This document shows, in pieces, positions 1-10,604 of a stretch of DNA of 64,000 nucleotides (position 1 is its first letter; each line of letters begins with the position of its first letter). The notes under the pieces were generated by a model, which saw only the letters and a program-made list of their open reading frames with translations, made no database searches and was not told the DNA's origin. The position numbers and the translations under genes were made by a program. Origin of the DNA: Cherax quadricarinatus (taxonomy: Eukaryota; Arthropoda; Malacostraca; Decapoda; Parastacidae); assembly GCF_038502225.1 (NCBI RefSeq), contig NC_091341.1:1768584-1832583 (forward strand), read 5' to 3'.

Positions 1-391
1 GAGGTTTTGTGGGCGAGGGACTTGGACTTCCAGCACGCATGTGTGAGCGTGATAGATAGGAGTAAATTGAGACAAATGGTTTTTGGGACGTGACGAGCTG
101 TTGGAGTTTGAGCAGGGTAATATGTTGTGAAGGGATTCAGGGAAACCACTTAGCTGGACTTGAGTCTTGGAAATGGGAAGTACAATGCCTGCACTATAAA
201 GAAAGGGTTTGGGATATTGGCAGTTTGGAGGGACTTCTGAACTGTTGTGTCTGAGCGCCTCTGCAAAGACAATGATTATGTATGAGTGAGGTGAAAGGGT
301 TGAATGATGATGAAAGTATTTTCTTTTTGGGGATTTTCTTTTTGGGTCACCCTGCTTCGGTGGGAGGTGACAGATGTGTTAAAAAAAAAAA
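1..391 (+). mobile_element. RTE-type LINE, 3' end fragment
   Basis: The first 93 bases encode the last residues of the RTE protein (GLDFQ-ACVS-DRS-R-MVFGT, then stop) in the plus orientation. The RTE 3' UTR follows, and near 345-372 lies the family's terminal signature (TCACCCTGC-TCGGTGGGAG) before an A-rich tail. The same 3' end recurs on the minus strand at 891-1220, 8930-9170 and 37538-37815, and on the plus strand at 16455-16818. The rest of the element is outside the window. Confidence 0.85.
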
Positions 392-438
392 GAAAAAAGA
401 AAAAGAACTATTAAGAATATAGAAGAACACCCAGAGGG

Positions 439-885
<447 letters not shown>

Positions 886-1222
886 TTTTTAAAAAAGTCG
901 GCCGTCTCCCACCGAGGCAGGGTGACCCAAAAAAGAAAGAAAATCCCCAAAAAAGAAAATACTTTCATCATCATTCAACACTTTCACCACACTCGCACAT
1001 TATCACTGTTTTTGCAGAGGTGCTCAGAATACAACAGTCTAGAAGCATACACATATAAAGATACACAACATATCCCTCCAAACTGCCAATATCCCAAACC
1101 CCTCCTTTAAAGTGCAGGCATTGTACTTCCCATTTCCAGGACTCAAGTCCGACTATATGAAAATAACCGGTTTCCCTGAATCCCTTCACTAAATATTACC
1201 CTGCTCACACTCCAACAGATCG

Positions 1223-4147
1223 TCAGGTCCCAAGTACCATTCGTCTCCATTCACTCCTATCTAACACGCTCACGCACGCTTGCTGGAAGTCCAAGCCCCT
1301 TACCCACAAAACCTCCTTTACCCCCTCTCTCCAACCCTTTCGAGGACGACCCCTACCCCGCCTTCCTTCCCCTATAGATTTATATGCTTTCCATGTCATT
1401 CTACTGTGATCCATTCTCTCTAAATGACCAAACCACCTCAACAACCCCTCTTCTGCCCTCTGACTAATACTTTTATTAACTCCACACCTTCTCCTAATTT
1501 CCACACTCCGAATTTTCTGCATAATATTTACACCACACATTGCCCTTAAACAGGACATCTCCGCTGCCTCCAACCGTCTCCTCGCTGCTGCATTTACCAC
1601 CCAAGCTTCACACCCATATAAGAGTGTTGGTACTACGATACTTTCATACATTCCCTTCTTTGCCTCCATAGATAACGTTTTTTGACTCCACATATACCTC
1701 AACGCACCACTCACCTTTTTTCCCTCATCAATTCTATGATTAACCTCATCCTTCATAAATCCATCCGCCGACACGTCAACTCCCAAGTATCTGAAAACAT
1801 TCACTTCTTCCATACTCCTCCTCCCCAATTTGATATCCAATTTTTCTTTATCTAAATCATTTGACACCCTCATCACCTTACTCTTTTCTATGTTCACTTT
1901 CAACTTTCTACCTTTACACACATTCCCAAACTCATCCACTAACCTTAGCAATTTTTCTTTAGAATCTCCCATAAGCACAGTATCATCAGCAAAAAGTAAC
2001 TGTGTCAATTCCCATTTTGAATTTGATTCCCCATAATTTAATCCCACCCCTCTCCCAAACACCCTAGCATTTACTTCCTTTACAACCCCATCTATAAATA
2101 TATTAAACAACCATGGTGACATTACACATCCCTGTCTAAGACCTACTTTTACCGGGAAGTAGTCTCCCTCTCTTCTACACACCCTAACCTGAGCCTCACT
2201 ATCCTCATAAAAACTCTTTACAGCATTTAATAACTTACCACCTATTCCATATACTTGCAACATCTGCCACATTGCTCCTCTATCCACTCTATCATATGCC
2301 TTTTCTAAATCCATAAATGCAATAAAAACTTCCCTATCTTTATCTAAATACTGTTCACATATATGCTTCAATGTAAACACCTGATCTACACATCCCCTAC
2401 CCACTCTAAAACCTCCTTGCTCATCCGCAATCCTACATTCTGTCTTACCTCTAATTCTTTCAATTATAACCCTACCGTACACTTTTCCTGGTATACTCAG
2501 TAAGCTTATTCCTCTATAATTTTTACAGTCTCTTTTGTCCCCTTTCCCTTTATATAAAGGGACTATACATGCTCTCTGCCAATCCCTAGGTACCTTCCCC
2601 TCTTTCATACATTTATTAAACAAAAGTACCAACCACTCCAACACTATATCCCCCCCTGCTTTTAACATTTCTGTCATGATCCCATCAGTTCCAGCTGCTT
2701 TACCCCCTTTCATTTTACGTAATGCCTCACGTACCTCCCCCACACTTACATTCTGCTCTTCTTCACTCCTAAAAGATGGTATACCTCCCTGACCAGTGCA
2801 TGAAATTACTGCCTCTGTTTCTTCCTTAACATTTAAAAGTTCCTCAAAATATTCTCGCCATCTACCCAATACCTCCATCTCCCCATCTACTAACTCCCCT
2901 ACTCTGTTTTTAACTGACAAATCCATATTTTCCCTAGGCTTTCTTAACTTGTTTAACTCACTCCAAAATTTTTTCTTATTTTCATTAAAATTTCTTGACA
3001 GTGCCTCTCCCACTCTATCATCTGCTCTCCTTTTGCACTCTCTCACCACTCTCTTTACCTTTCTTTTACTCTCCATATACTCTGCTCTTCTTATACCACT
3101 TCTGCTTTGTAAAAACCTCTCATAAGCTACCTTTTTCTCTTTTATCACACCCTTTACTTCATCATTCCACCAATCACTCCTCTTTCCTCCTGCCCCCACC
3201 CTCCTATAACCACAAACTTCTGCCCCACATTCTAATACTGCATTTTTAAAACTATTCCAACCCTCTTCAACCCCCCCACTACTCATCTTTGCACTAGCCC
3301 ACCTTTCTGCCAATAGTCGCTTATATCTCACCCGAACTTCCTCCTCCCTTAGTTTATACACTTTCACCTCCCTCTTACTTGTTGTTGCCACCTTCCTCTT
3401 TTCCCATCTACCTCTTACTCTAACTGTAGCTACAACTAAATAATGATCCGATATATTAGTTGCCCCTCTATAAACATGTACATCCTGGAGCCTACCCATC
3501 AACCTTTTATCCACCAATACATAATCTAATAAACTACTTTCATTACGTGCTACATCATACCTTGTATATTTATTTATCCTCTTTTTCATAAAATATGTAT
3601 TACTTATTACCAAATTTCTTTCTACACATAGCTCAATTAAAGGCTCCCCATTTACATTTACCCCTGGCACCCCAAATTTACCTACTACTCCGTCCATAAC
3701 ATTTTTACCCACTTTAGCATTAAAATCCCCAACCACCATTACTCTCACACTTGATTCAAAACTCCCCACGCATTCACTCAACATTTCCCAAAATCTCTCT
3801 CTCTCCTCTACACTTCTCTCTTCTCCAGGTGCATACACGCTTATTATAACCCACTTTTCACATCCAATCTTTATTTTACTCCACATAATCCTTGAATTAA
3901 TACATTTATAGTCCCTCTTTTCCTGCCATAGCTTATCCTTCAACATTATTGCTACTCCTTCTTTAGCTCTAACTCTATTTGAAACCCCTGACCTAATCCC
4001 ATTTATTCCTCTCCACTGAAACTCTCCCACCCCCTTCAGCTTTGTTTCACTTAAAGCCAGGACATCCAGCTTCTTCTCATTCATAACATCCACAATCATC
4101 TCTTTCTTATCATCTGCACAACATCCACGCACATTCAGACTTCCCAC
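1223..4147 (-). CDS. RTE endonuclease/reverse transcriptase, uninterrupted frame
   Basis: Encodes the protein that nicks target DNA and copies the RTE RNA there. Numbered from the GTG codon at 4147, the apurinic-type endonuclease occupies about residues 1-245, with its conserved residues visible: N5, E34 (LSETK), Y105 (VYAPG), D141/N143 (GDFNA), D208 (LLDYV) and S233-D234-H235. The reverse transcriptase spans about 460-800: D613 (FMDLEKAYD), GLRQGCVMSPWLFN, and FADD at 719-722. The C-terminal region has the RWFGHLERM and GRGRPRKGW motifs usual for RTE. No stop or frameshift interrupts it. Oddity: there is no ATG in frame between the preceding stop and the catalytic Asn. The codon at 4147 is GTG and the first in-frame ATG is residue 17, inside the endonuclease. 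Confidence 0.9.
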   Translation of the reverse strand: MGSLNVRGCCADDKKEMIVDVMNEKKLDVLALSETKLKGVGEFQWRGINGIRSGVSNRVRAKEGVAIMLKDKLWQEKRDYKCINSRIMWSKIKIGCEKWVIISVYAPGEERSVEERERFWEMLSECVGSFESSVRVMVVGDFNAKVGKNVMDGVVGKFGVPGVNVNGEPLIELCVERNLVISNTYFMKKRINKYTRYDVARNESSLLDYVLVDKRLMGRLQDVHVYRGATNISDHYLVVATVRVRGRWEKRKVATTSKREVKVYKLREEEVRVRYKRLLAERWASAKMSSGGVEEGWNSFKNAVLECGAEVCGYRRVGAGGKRSDWWNDEVKGVIKEKKVAYERFLQSRSGIRRAEYMESKRKVKRVVRECKRRADDRVGEALSRNFNENKKKFWSELNKLRKPRENMDLSVKNRVGELVDGEMEVLGRWREYFEELLNVKEETEAVISCTGQGGIPSFRSEEEQNVSVGEVREALRKMKGGKAAGTDGIMTEMLKAGGDIVLEWLVLLFNKCMKEGKVPRDWQRACIVPLYKGKGDKRDCKNYRGISLLSIPGKVYGRVIIERIRGKTECRIADEQGGFRVGRGCVDQVFTLKHICEQYLDKDREVFIAFMDLEKAYDRVDRGAMWQMLQVYGIGGKLLNAVKSFYEDSEAQVRVCRREGDYFPVKVGLRQGCVMSPWLFNIFIDGVVKEVNARVFGRGVGLNYGESNSKWELTQLLFADDTVLMGDSKEKLLRLVDEFGNVCKGRKLKVNIEKSKVMRVSNDLDKEKLDIKLGRRSMEEVNVFRYLGVDVSADGFMKDEVNHRIDEGKKVSGALRYMWSQKTLSMEAKKGMYESIVVPTLLYGCEAWVVNAAARRRLEAAEMSCLRAMCGVNIMQKIRSVEIRRRCGVNKSISQRAEEGLLRWFGHLERMDHSRMTWKAYKSIGEGRRGRGRPRKGWREGVKEVLWVRGLDFQQACVSVLDRSEWRRMVLGT

Positions 4148-4190
4148 TTTGACAATTTTCTTCTTCTTATTCTTTTTAGTAATCTTTACA

Positions 4191-4219
4191 GGAAAAGGGG
4201 TTACCAGCCCATTGTTCCC
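4191..4219 (-). other. Conserved hairpin in the RTE leader
   Basis: A near-perfect inverted repeat (GGGAACAATGGGCTGGTAACCCCTTTTCC type; stem GGAG.AAGGGG with CCCCTT.CTCC in better copies) lies about 45 nt upstream of the endonuclease frame. It is also present at 661-690, 33606-33635 and 63177-63205, and is kept in the short RTE-derived elements. Its function is unknown. Confidence 0.6.
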
Positions 4220-4567
4220 GGCATTTTAGTTGACTTTTACAACACGCATGGCTTACGGAGGAAAGATTCTTATTCCACTTCCCCATGGATATAAAAGGAA
4301 AATTAATAAGACCAAGAACTATTAAGATAAAATCAAAGAAAACTCAGATGAGTGTGTATAAATAAATGTGTACATGTATGTGTAGTGTGACCTAAGTGTA
4401 AGTAGAAGTAGCAAGACATGCCTGTAATCTTGCATATTTATGAGACAGACAAAAGACATCAGCAATCCTACCATCATGTAAAACAATCACAGGCTTCGTT
4501 TTACACTCACTTGGCAGGACGGTAGTACCTCCCTGGGTGGTTGCTGTCTACCAACCTACTACCTTAA

Positions 4568-4568
4568 A

Positions 4569-4606
<38 letters not shown>

Positions 4607-4650
4607 CGCTTATATATATATATATATAGTGGTTGTTTTGCATATATCTG

Positions 4651-4700
<50 letters not shown>
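4568..4700. repeat. Compound (TA)n microsatellite at the RTE 5' junction
   Basis: Several (AT)n blocks lie between the RTE 5' end at 4563 and the element that starts at 4722. They are separated by short unique pieces (AGCGCTTATA; GTGGTTGTTTTGC). TA-rich sequence of this kind is the expected landing site for Tigger-type elements, which duplicate TA. Confidence 0.85.
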
Positions 4701-4706
<6 letters not shown>

Positions 4707-4721
4707 TATATAATATACATA

Positions 4722-6542
4722 CAGGAAGGCCCCACTTATACGGCTGGTTAGGTTCCAGGCTACCGCCGTAAAGCGGAAACCGCCGTAAAGTGGAACACCC
4801 TTTTTTTCCACTTACAAATGCATACAAACACTAGATAACAAGTTTACACTAACATATATTAAGTTAGCAATAGAACCAGGCATCAAAAAACAATAAAAAA
4901 GTACAATACACACATAGTGCACTCATTACTTACCTTAAAATATTTATAGTCTTAATCTAGGGTGAGACAAGTAGTATTTATTGTAAGAAATCAAGTGTGG
5001 TATGTATGGTAGTCAGCCAGGCTACCATACCAGGCCACCCCACCCACACATACAATTCTATGATATTTAAGCATCCCAGAGCGATAAAATGTATATACAG
5101 TTCACTCATTACTTACCTTAAAATATAGGGTGAGATGAGTAGTATTTATTGTAAAAAATCAAGTGTGGTATGTATGGTAGTCAGCCGGGCTACCATACCA
5201 GGCCAACCCACCTACACATAATATTCTATTACATTTAAGCATCCCAGAGCGATAAAATGTATATACAGTTCACTCATTACTTACCTTAAAATATTTGTAG
5301 TCTTAATGTAGGGTCAGGAGTAAGTAAATGAGATAAAACGAATAAATGAGAGAGAGAAAGAATGAGTGCATGAGAGAGTACAGGCGCAGAGTTATGTAAA
5401 CAAACCAGGCGAACGTAAGTTTTGTAAACGAAGTGTACACGTCTGGTTTGTGTACAAGTTACATTGTGTACAGGTTGTCTCTACATTGATACGGTAGAAT
5501 AAATAAAGAAGAACACTCCCATTCTCATGTAACATCATTTTGAGAAGAAATGATGCTCTGAGTGAAGGCAATGGAAATAAGTCACTCTGACTTTTTTGGG
5601 TTATCCTAGGTTCTCTACACATATGTTGTTATGTATGATAATCTATGTAACTGTATTTGTGTATACCTGAATAAAACTTACATACATACGAAAGGAATAA
5701 TTTTCTACAGTTACCCCCAGTAACACATTTTCTCTTATGTTAGATTAGAGAAAATGTTATTCTTGGCATCACTTGTACAAGTTATCTGGCTACCACATCT
5801 CATATTTATGTTTATTTATTCTATTGTAGGGTGTATTTATCATCTTTTTATGTTATGTATCGTGTTTATTATATAATTTTGAAAAAAATATCATGGATGG
5901 ATTAATGAAAATGTGTATATTAACGTAATATACAACATTTAATGAGACTCGGTGATTATTATTATTATTATTAGCATTTCTAATATGGCGTCACTTGTGC
6001 AAGTCGTCTGCTACCACATCTCATATTTATGTTTATTTATTCTATTGTGGGGTGTATTTATCATCTTTTTATGTTATGTATCGTGTTTATTATATAATTT
6101 TGAAAAAATATCATAGATGGATTAATGAAAATGTGTATTTAACGTAATATACGACATTTAAATGAGATTCGATGATTATTATTATCATTACTAATATGAC
6201 GTCTGGAGACATAAGACACTCTTACTGATTTTAATGTGTACCTGCATGCCAGCACAGTATGTAAGTTTATTTAAGTACAGGTATACATAAGTATAATTAT
6301 CAGAGTATATATAAAATATGAAATAACTTTTAAAAACATTTGAAATTTTGGAGTTTCCAGACAAAATGGAGAGACTTAGTGCTTACTGAGCTCACGAAGA
6401 ATGTAAACAAACAAGGTGGGGCGCGGTGACCGTATTAGAAAGTCAGGTGGGGGGAGCCGTATAGCGAGTTTTGGTCATAATTTGAAATGACCGTATTAGC
6501 GGAACGCCGTAAAGTGAAACGCCATAAAGCGGGGCCCTGCTG
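4722..6542 (+). mobile_element. Tigger-like non-autonomous DNA transposon, family G, copy 1
   Basis: Bounded by TA duplications at 4720-4721 and 6543-6544. The inverted ends are CAGGAAGGCCCCACTTATAC and, reversed, CAGCAGGGCCCCGCTTTATG. The first 70 bases (GGTTAGGTTCCAGGCTACCG then CCGTAAAGCGGAAA) follow the pattern of known Tigger1 termini, hence the assignment. There is no transposase. The interior is AT-rich, has two diverged copies of a block of about 200 bp (about 5755-5960 and 5990-6190), and carries SINE-like sequence at about 5570-5690 (GGGTTATCCTAGGTTCTCTAC). Copies 2 (10605-13348) and 3 (48554-50358) share this interior, so the SINE piece was present before the family spread. Confidence 0.82.
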
Positions 6543-6552
6543 TATATATATA

Positions 6553-8890
6553 CAGTGGACCCCCGCATAGCGAACTTAATCCGTGCAAGAGGGCTGGCTG
6601 TTATGCGAAATGTTCGCTATGCGAATGAATTTTCCCCATAAGAAATAATGGAAATAAAATTAATCCGTGCAAGACACCCAAAAGTATGAAAAAAAATTTT
6701 TTTTACCACAAAAAAATGTTAATTTTAGTACACACAAACTGAAAAAGGCATGCACAATTACATGACACTTACTTTTATTGAAGATCTGGTGATGATTGAT
6801 GGGATGGGAGGAGGGGAGAGAGAGTGTTAGTGTTTAGAAGGGGAATCCCCTTCCATTAGGACTTGAGGTAGCAAGTCCTTTTCTGGGGTTACTTCCCTTC
6901 TTCTTTTAATGCCACTAGGACCAGCTTCAGAGTCACTGGACTTCTTTCGCACAACATATCTGTCCATAGTGGCCTGTACCTCTCGTTCCTTTATGATTTG
7001 TCTAAAGTGGTTCACAACAGTGTCATTGTAACAGTCACCAGCACGGCTTGCAATAGCTGTGTGAGGGTGATTTTCATCAAAAAAGGTTTGCACTTCAAGC
7101 CATTTTGCACACATTTCCTTAATCTTTGAAGTAGGCAATTCCTTCAATTTCTCTCTCCCCTCCTTTGAACCAGTTTCCCCAGGTCTGGCCTCTTGCTCTT
7201 GAAGTTGATCTATCAGCTCATCAGTGGTTAGTTCTTCATTGTCCTCCTCCACCAACTCTTCCACATCCTCCCCACTAACCTCCAACCCCAAGGACTTCCC
7301 CAATTCCACAATTGATTCCTCAACTGGTATACTACTCCTCTCAGGGTTAGCCTCAAACCCTTCAAAATCCCTTTTGTCTACACATTCTGGCCACAGTTTC
7401 TTCCAAGCAGAGTTCAAGGTTCTCTTAGTCACTCCCTCCCAAGCCTTACCTATAAGGTTTACACAATTGAGGATATTAAAGTGATCCTTCCAAAACTCTT
7501 TTAGAGTCAATCGAGTGTCTGTGGTCACTTCAAAGCACTTTTGAAACAGAGCTTTTGTGTACAGTTTCTTGAAGTTGGAAATGACCTGCTGGTCCATGGG
7601 CTGCAGGAGAGGAGTGGTATTAGGAGGCAAAAACTTCACCTTAATGAAGCTCATGTCCCCATAAAGTCGCTCTGCCACGTCTGTAGGATGACCAGGGGCA
7701 TTGTCTAACACCAGGAGGCACTTAAGGTCTAATTTCTTTTCAGTTAGGTAATCTTTCACATTGGGGGCAAATGCATGGTGTAACCAGTTATAGAAAAATT
7801 CCCTAGTGACCCATGCCTTACTGTTTGCCCTCCACAGCACACACAAATTATCCTTGAGGACATTCTTTTGCCTGAACGCTCTGGGAGTTTCAGAGTGATA
7901 CACTAATAAAGGCTTAACTTTGCAATCACCACTAGCATTGGCACACATCAACAAAGTAAGCCTGTCTTTCATAGGCTTATGTCCTGGGAGTGCCTTTTCC
8001 TCCTGAGTAATGTAGGTCCTGCTTGGCATTTTCTTCCAGAACAGGCCTGTTTCATCACAATTAAACACTTGTTCAGGTTTCAGTCCTTCAGTTTCTATGT
8101 ACTCCTTGAATTCATGCACATATTTTTCAGCCGCTTTGTGGTCCGAACTGGCAGCCTCACCATGCCGTATCACACTATGGATGCCACTACGCTTCTTAAA
8201 TCTCTCAAACCAACCTTTGCTGGCCTTAAATTCACTCACATCATCACTAGTTGCAGGCATTTTTTTAATTAAATCGTCATGCAACTTCCTAGCCTTTTCA
8301 CATATGATCGCTTGAGAGACGCTATCTCCTGCTAGCTGTTTTTCATTTATCCACACCAATAAGAGTCTCTCAACATCTTCCATCACTTGCGATCTTTGTT
8401 TCGAAAACACAGTTAAACCTTTGGCAACAACAGCTTCCTTGATTGCCGTTTTCTTGCCCACAATAGAAGAGATGGTTGATTTTGGTTTCTTGTACAACCT
8501 GACCAGGTCGGTGATACGTACTCCACTTTCATACTTATCAATGATCTCTTTCTTTATTTCAATAGGAATCCTAACCCTTATTGCTGTAGGGTTGGAACTA
8601 GAAGCTTTCTTGGGGCCCATGGTCACTTATTTTCCAGAAACAGCACCGAAAACACTGTAATAATACGAAATATTCCGAGTGTATGCTTGAATGTTACCGC
8701 GGAGGCTGGCTGGTAAACAATGGCACAGGCGGCACATGTGAGGCTGGCTGAGGGCGCACATTGGACGCGTCTCGGACGAAGGCCGCTGAGCGGGTTTTTG
8801 TCCACTATGCGGGGCAAAATTTTAGCGAACAAAGCGTCCGCTATGCGGATTGTCCGCTATGCAAGGCGTCCGCTATGCGGGGGTCCACTG
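6553..8890 (-). mobile_element. Tigger/pogo DNA transposon A, complete
   Basis: A 2.34 kb element flanked by TA (6551-6552 and 8891-8892). Its inverted ends are CAGTGGACCCCCGCATAGCG and its reverse at 8871-8890. Each subterminal region carries further TATGCG and CGCTATGCG motifs that probably bind the transposase. The single gene on the minus strand is intact. It sits 10 bp from the end of family G copy 1, in TA-rich sequence. Confidence 0.92.
6827..8620 (-). CDS. Tigger/pogo transposase (TIGD1-like), intact
   Basis: A cut-and-paste transposase of 597 residues that would act in the nucleus on the ends of its own element. The start is the ATG at 8620, in good context (GACCATGG); the open frame extends two codons upstream to a GTG. 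A psq/CENP-B-type helix-turn-helix lies at about residues 15-60 (IKKEIIDKYESG then TISSIVGKK). A second CENP-B-type DNA-binding domain is at about 80-150 (SEFKASKGWFERFKKRSG). The DDE domain follows, with D189 (FNCDETGLF), D306 (LVLDNAPGHP) and D343 (LQPMDQQVI). No lesions are seen. A domesticated gene is unlikely because complete terminal inverted repeats flank it. Confidence 0.93.
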   Translation of the reverse strand: MGPKKASSSNPTAIRVRIPIEIKKEIIDKYESGVRITDLVRLYKKPKSTISSIVGKKTAIKEAVVAKGLTVFSKQRSQVMEDVERLLLVWINEKQLAGDSVSQAIICEKARKLHDDLIKKMPATSDDVSEFKASKGWFERFKKRSGIHSVIRHGEAASSDHKAAEKYVHEFKEYIETEGLKPEQVFNCDETGLFWKKMPSRTYITQEEKALPGHKPMKDRLTLLMCANASGDCKVKPLLVYHSETPRAFRQKNVLKDNLCVLWRANSKAWVTREFFYNWLHHAFAPNVKDYLTEKKLDLKCLLVLDNAPGHPTDVAERLYGDMSFIKVKFLPPNTTPLLQPMDQQVISNFKKLYTKALFQKCFEVTTDTRLTLKEFWKDHFNILNCVNLIGKAWEGVTKRTLNSAWKKLWPECVDKRDFEGFEANPERSSIPVEESIVELGKSLGLEVSGEDVEELVEEDNEELTTDELIDQLQEQEARPGETGSKEGREKLKELPTSKIKEMCAKWLEVQTFFDENHPHTAIASRAGDCYNDTVVNHFRQIIKEREVQATMDRYVVRKKSSDSEAGPSGIKRRREVTPEKDLLPQVLMEGDSPSKH

Positions 8891-8904
8891 TATATAATAT
8901 ATAT

Positions 8905-10515
8905 ATATATTTTTTTTTTTTTTTTATTATCACACCGGCCGATTCCCACCAAGGCAGGGTGGCCCGAAAAAGAAAAACTTTCACCATCATTCACTCCATC
9001 ACTGTCTTGCCAGAAGGGTGCTTTACACTACAGTTTTTAAACTGCAACATTAACACCCCTCCTTCAGAGTGCAGGCACTGTACTTCCCATCTCCAGGACT
9101 CAAGTCCGGCCTGCCGGTTTCCCTGAATCCCTTCATAAATGTTACTTTGCTCACACTCCAACAGCACGTCAAGTATTAAAAACCATTTGTCTCCATTCAC
9201 TCCTATCAAACACGCTCACGCATGCCTGCTGGAAGTCCAAGCCCCTCGCACACAAAACCTCCTTTACCCCCTCCCTCCAACCCTTCCTAGGCCGACCCCT
9301 ACCCCGCCTTCCTTCCACTACAGACTGATACACTCTTGAAGTCATTCTGTTTCGCTCCATTCTCTCTACATGTCCGAACCACCTCAACAACCCTTCCTCA
9401 GCCCTCTGGACAACAGTTTTGGTAATCCCGCACCTCCTCCTAACTTCCAAACTACGAATTCTCTGCATTATATTCACACCACACATTGCCCTCAGACATG
9501 ACATCTCCACTGCCTCCAGCCTTCTCCTCGCTGCAACATTCATCACCCATGCTTCACACCCATATAAGAGCGTTGGTAAAACTATACTCTCATACATTCC
9601 CCTCTTTGCCTCCAAGGACAAAGTTCTCTGTCTCCACAGACTCCTAAGTGCACCACTCACTCTTTTTCCCTCATCAATTCTATGATTCACCTCATCTTTC
9701 ATAGACCCATCCGCTGACACGTCCACTCCCAAATATCTGAATACGTTCACCTCCTCCATACTCTCTCCCTCCAATCTGATATTCAATCTTTCATCACCTA
9801 ATCTTTTTGTTATCCTCATAACCTTACTTTTTCCTGTATTCACCTTTAATTTTCTTCTTTTGCACACCCTACCAAATTCATCCACCAATCTCTGCAGCTT
9901 CTCTTCAGAATCTCCCAAGAGCACAGTGTCATCAGCAAAGAGCAGCTGTGACAACTCCCACTTTGTGTGTGATTCTTTATCTTTTAACTCCACGCCTCTT
10001 GCCAAGACCCTCGCATTTACTTCCCTTACAACCCCATCTATAAATATATTAAACAACCACGGTGACATCACACATCCTTGTCTAAGGCCTACTTTTACTG
10101 GGAAAAAATTTCCCTCTTTTCTACATACTCTAACTTGAGCCTCACTATCCTCGTAAAAACTCTTCACTGCTTTCAGTAACCTACCTCCTACACCATACAC
10201 TTGCAACATCTGCCACATTGCCCCCCTATCCACCCTGTCATACGCCTTTTCCAAATCCATAAATGCCACAAAGACCTCTTTAGCCTTATCTAAATACTGT
10301 TCACTTATATGTTTCACTGTAAACACCTGGTCCACACACCCCCTACCTTTCCTAAAGCCTCCTTGTTCATCTGCTATCCTATTCTCCGTCTTACTCTTAA
10401 TTCTTTCAATTATAACTCTACCATACACTTTACCAGGTACACTCAACAGACTTATCCCCCTATAATTTTTGCACTCTCTTTTATCCCCTTTGCCTTTATA
10501 CAAAGGAACTATGCA
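8905..10515 (-). mobile_element. RTE LINE copy B1, 3' half
   Basis: It begins at its 3' end with a T run (8910-8928) and the reversed RTE terminal signature (CACCGGCCGATTCCCACC), followed by 3' UTR and the distal part of the coding frame. Homology stops at 10515, where the sequence passes into (TA)n. By eye it is almost identical to the RTE at 28490-30060 (roughly ten differences in 1.5 kb), so both belong to one recently active subfamily distinct from the 868-4563 copy. The endonuclease half is missing. A 5' leader piece of the same type reappears at 13352-13512. Confidence 0.85.
9169..10515 (-). pseudogene. RTE reverse transcriptase, 5'-truncated
   Basis: The frame is open from ACIVPLYKGKGDKR, near the start of the reverse transcriptase, to the C-terminus. 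It contains FMDLEKAYDRVDR, the GLRQGCVMSPWLFN block, LLFADDTVL, and the distal RWFGHVERM and GRPRKGW motifs. Upstream codons at 10516-10596 are microsatellite (YIYIYI) and not RTE. The endonuclease and the start of the RT domain are gone, so it cannot make a working protein, although what remains has no stops. Confidence 0.85.
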
Positions 10516-10541
10516 TGCATATATATATATATATATATACG

Positions 10542-10596
<55 letters not shown>

Positions 10597-10604
10597 TATA
10601 TATA
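10516..10604. repeat. (TA)n microsatellite
   Basis: About 85 bp of TA repeats with single interruptions (CG, TT). It joins the broken RTE coding region to the second family G element, which inserted at a TA (10603-10604). Confidence 0.9.

Larger units (their letters stand above)
868..4563 (-). mobile_element. Full-length RTE-clade LINE
   Basis: A complete non-LTR retrotransposon of about 3.7 kb. Its 5' end at 4563 begins GGTAGTAGGTTGG, the same bases that begin the RTE at 63679. It has a leader of about 400 nt, one long coding frame (4147-1223), a 3' UTR of about 330 nt ending in the CACCCTGCCTCGGTGGGAG signature, and a poly-A tail (T run 868-890). A single endonuclease plus reverse transcriptase protein of about 970 residues and the C-terminal GRGRPRKGW region fit the RTE clade. 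Matching 5' ends, a tail and an open frame make this a possibly competent copy. Confidence 0.88.

Noticed and set aside
1830..3249. Plus-strand frames opposite the RTE gene (also 9419-10138, 28983-30010 and 32000-32774)
   Set aside because: Antisense shadows of the conserved RTE protein.
6827..8620. Host TIGD-type gene
   Set aside because: Complete terminal repeats with TA duplications and several sister copies show it is a transposon gene.
7224..8660. Plus-strand frames opposite the Tigger transposases (also 35829-36917 and 46802-47059)
   Set aside because: They are antisense shadows repeated with each copy of the transposase.
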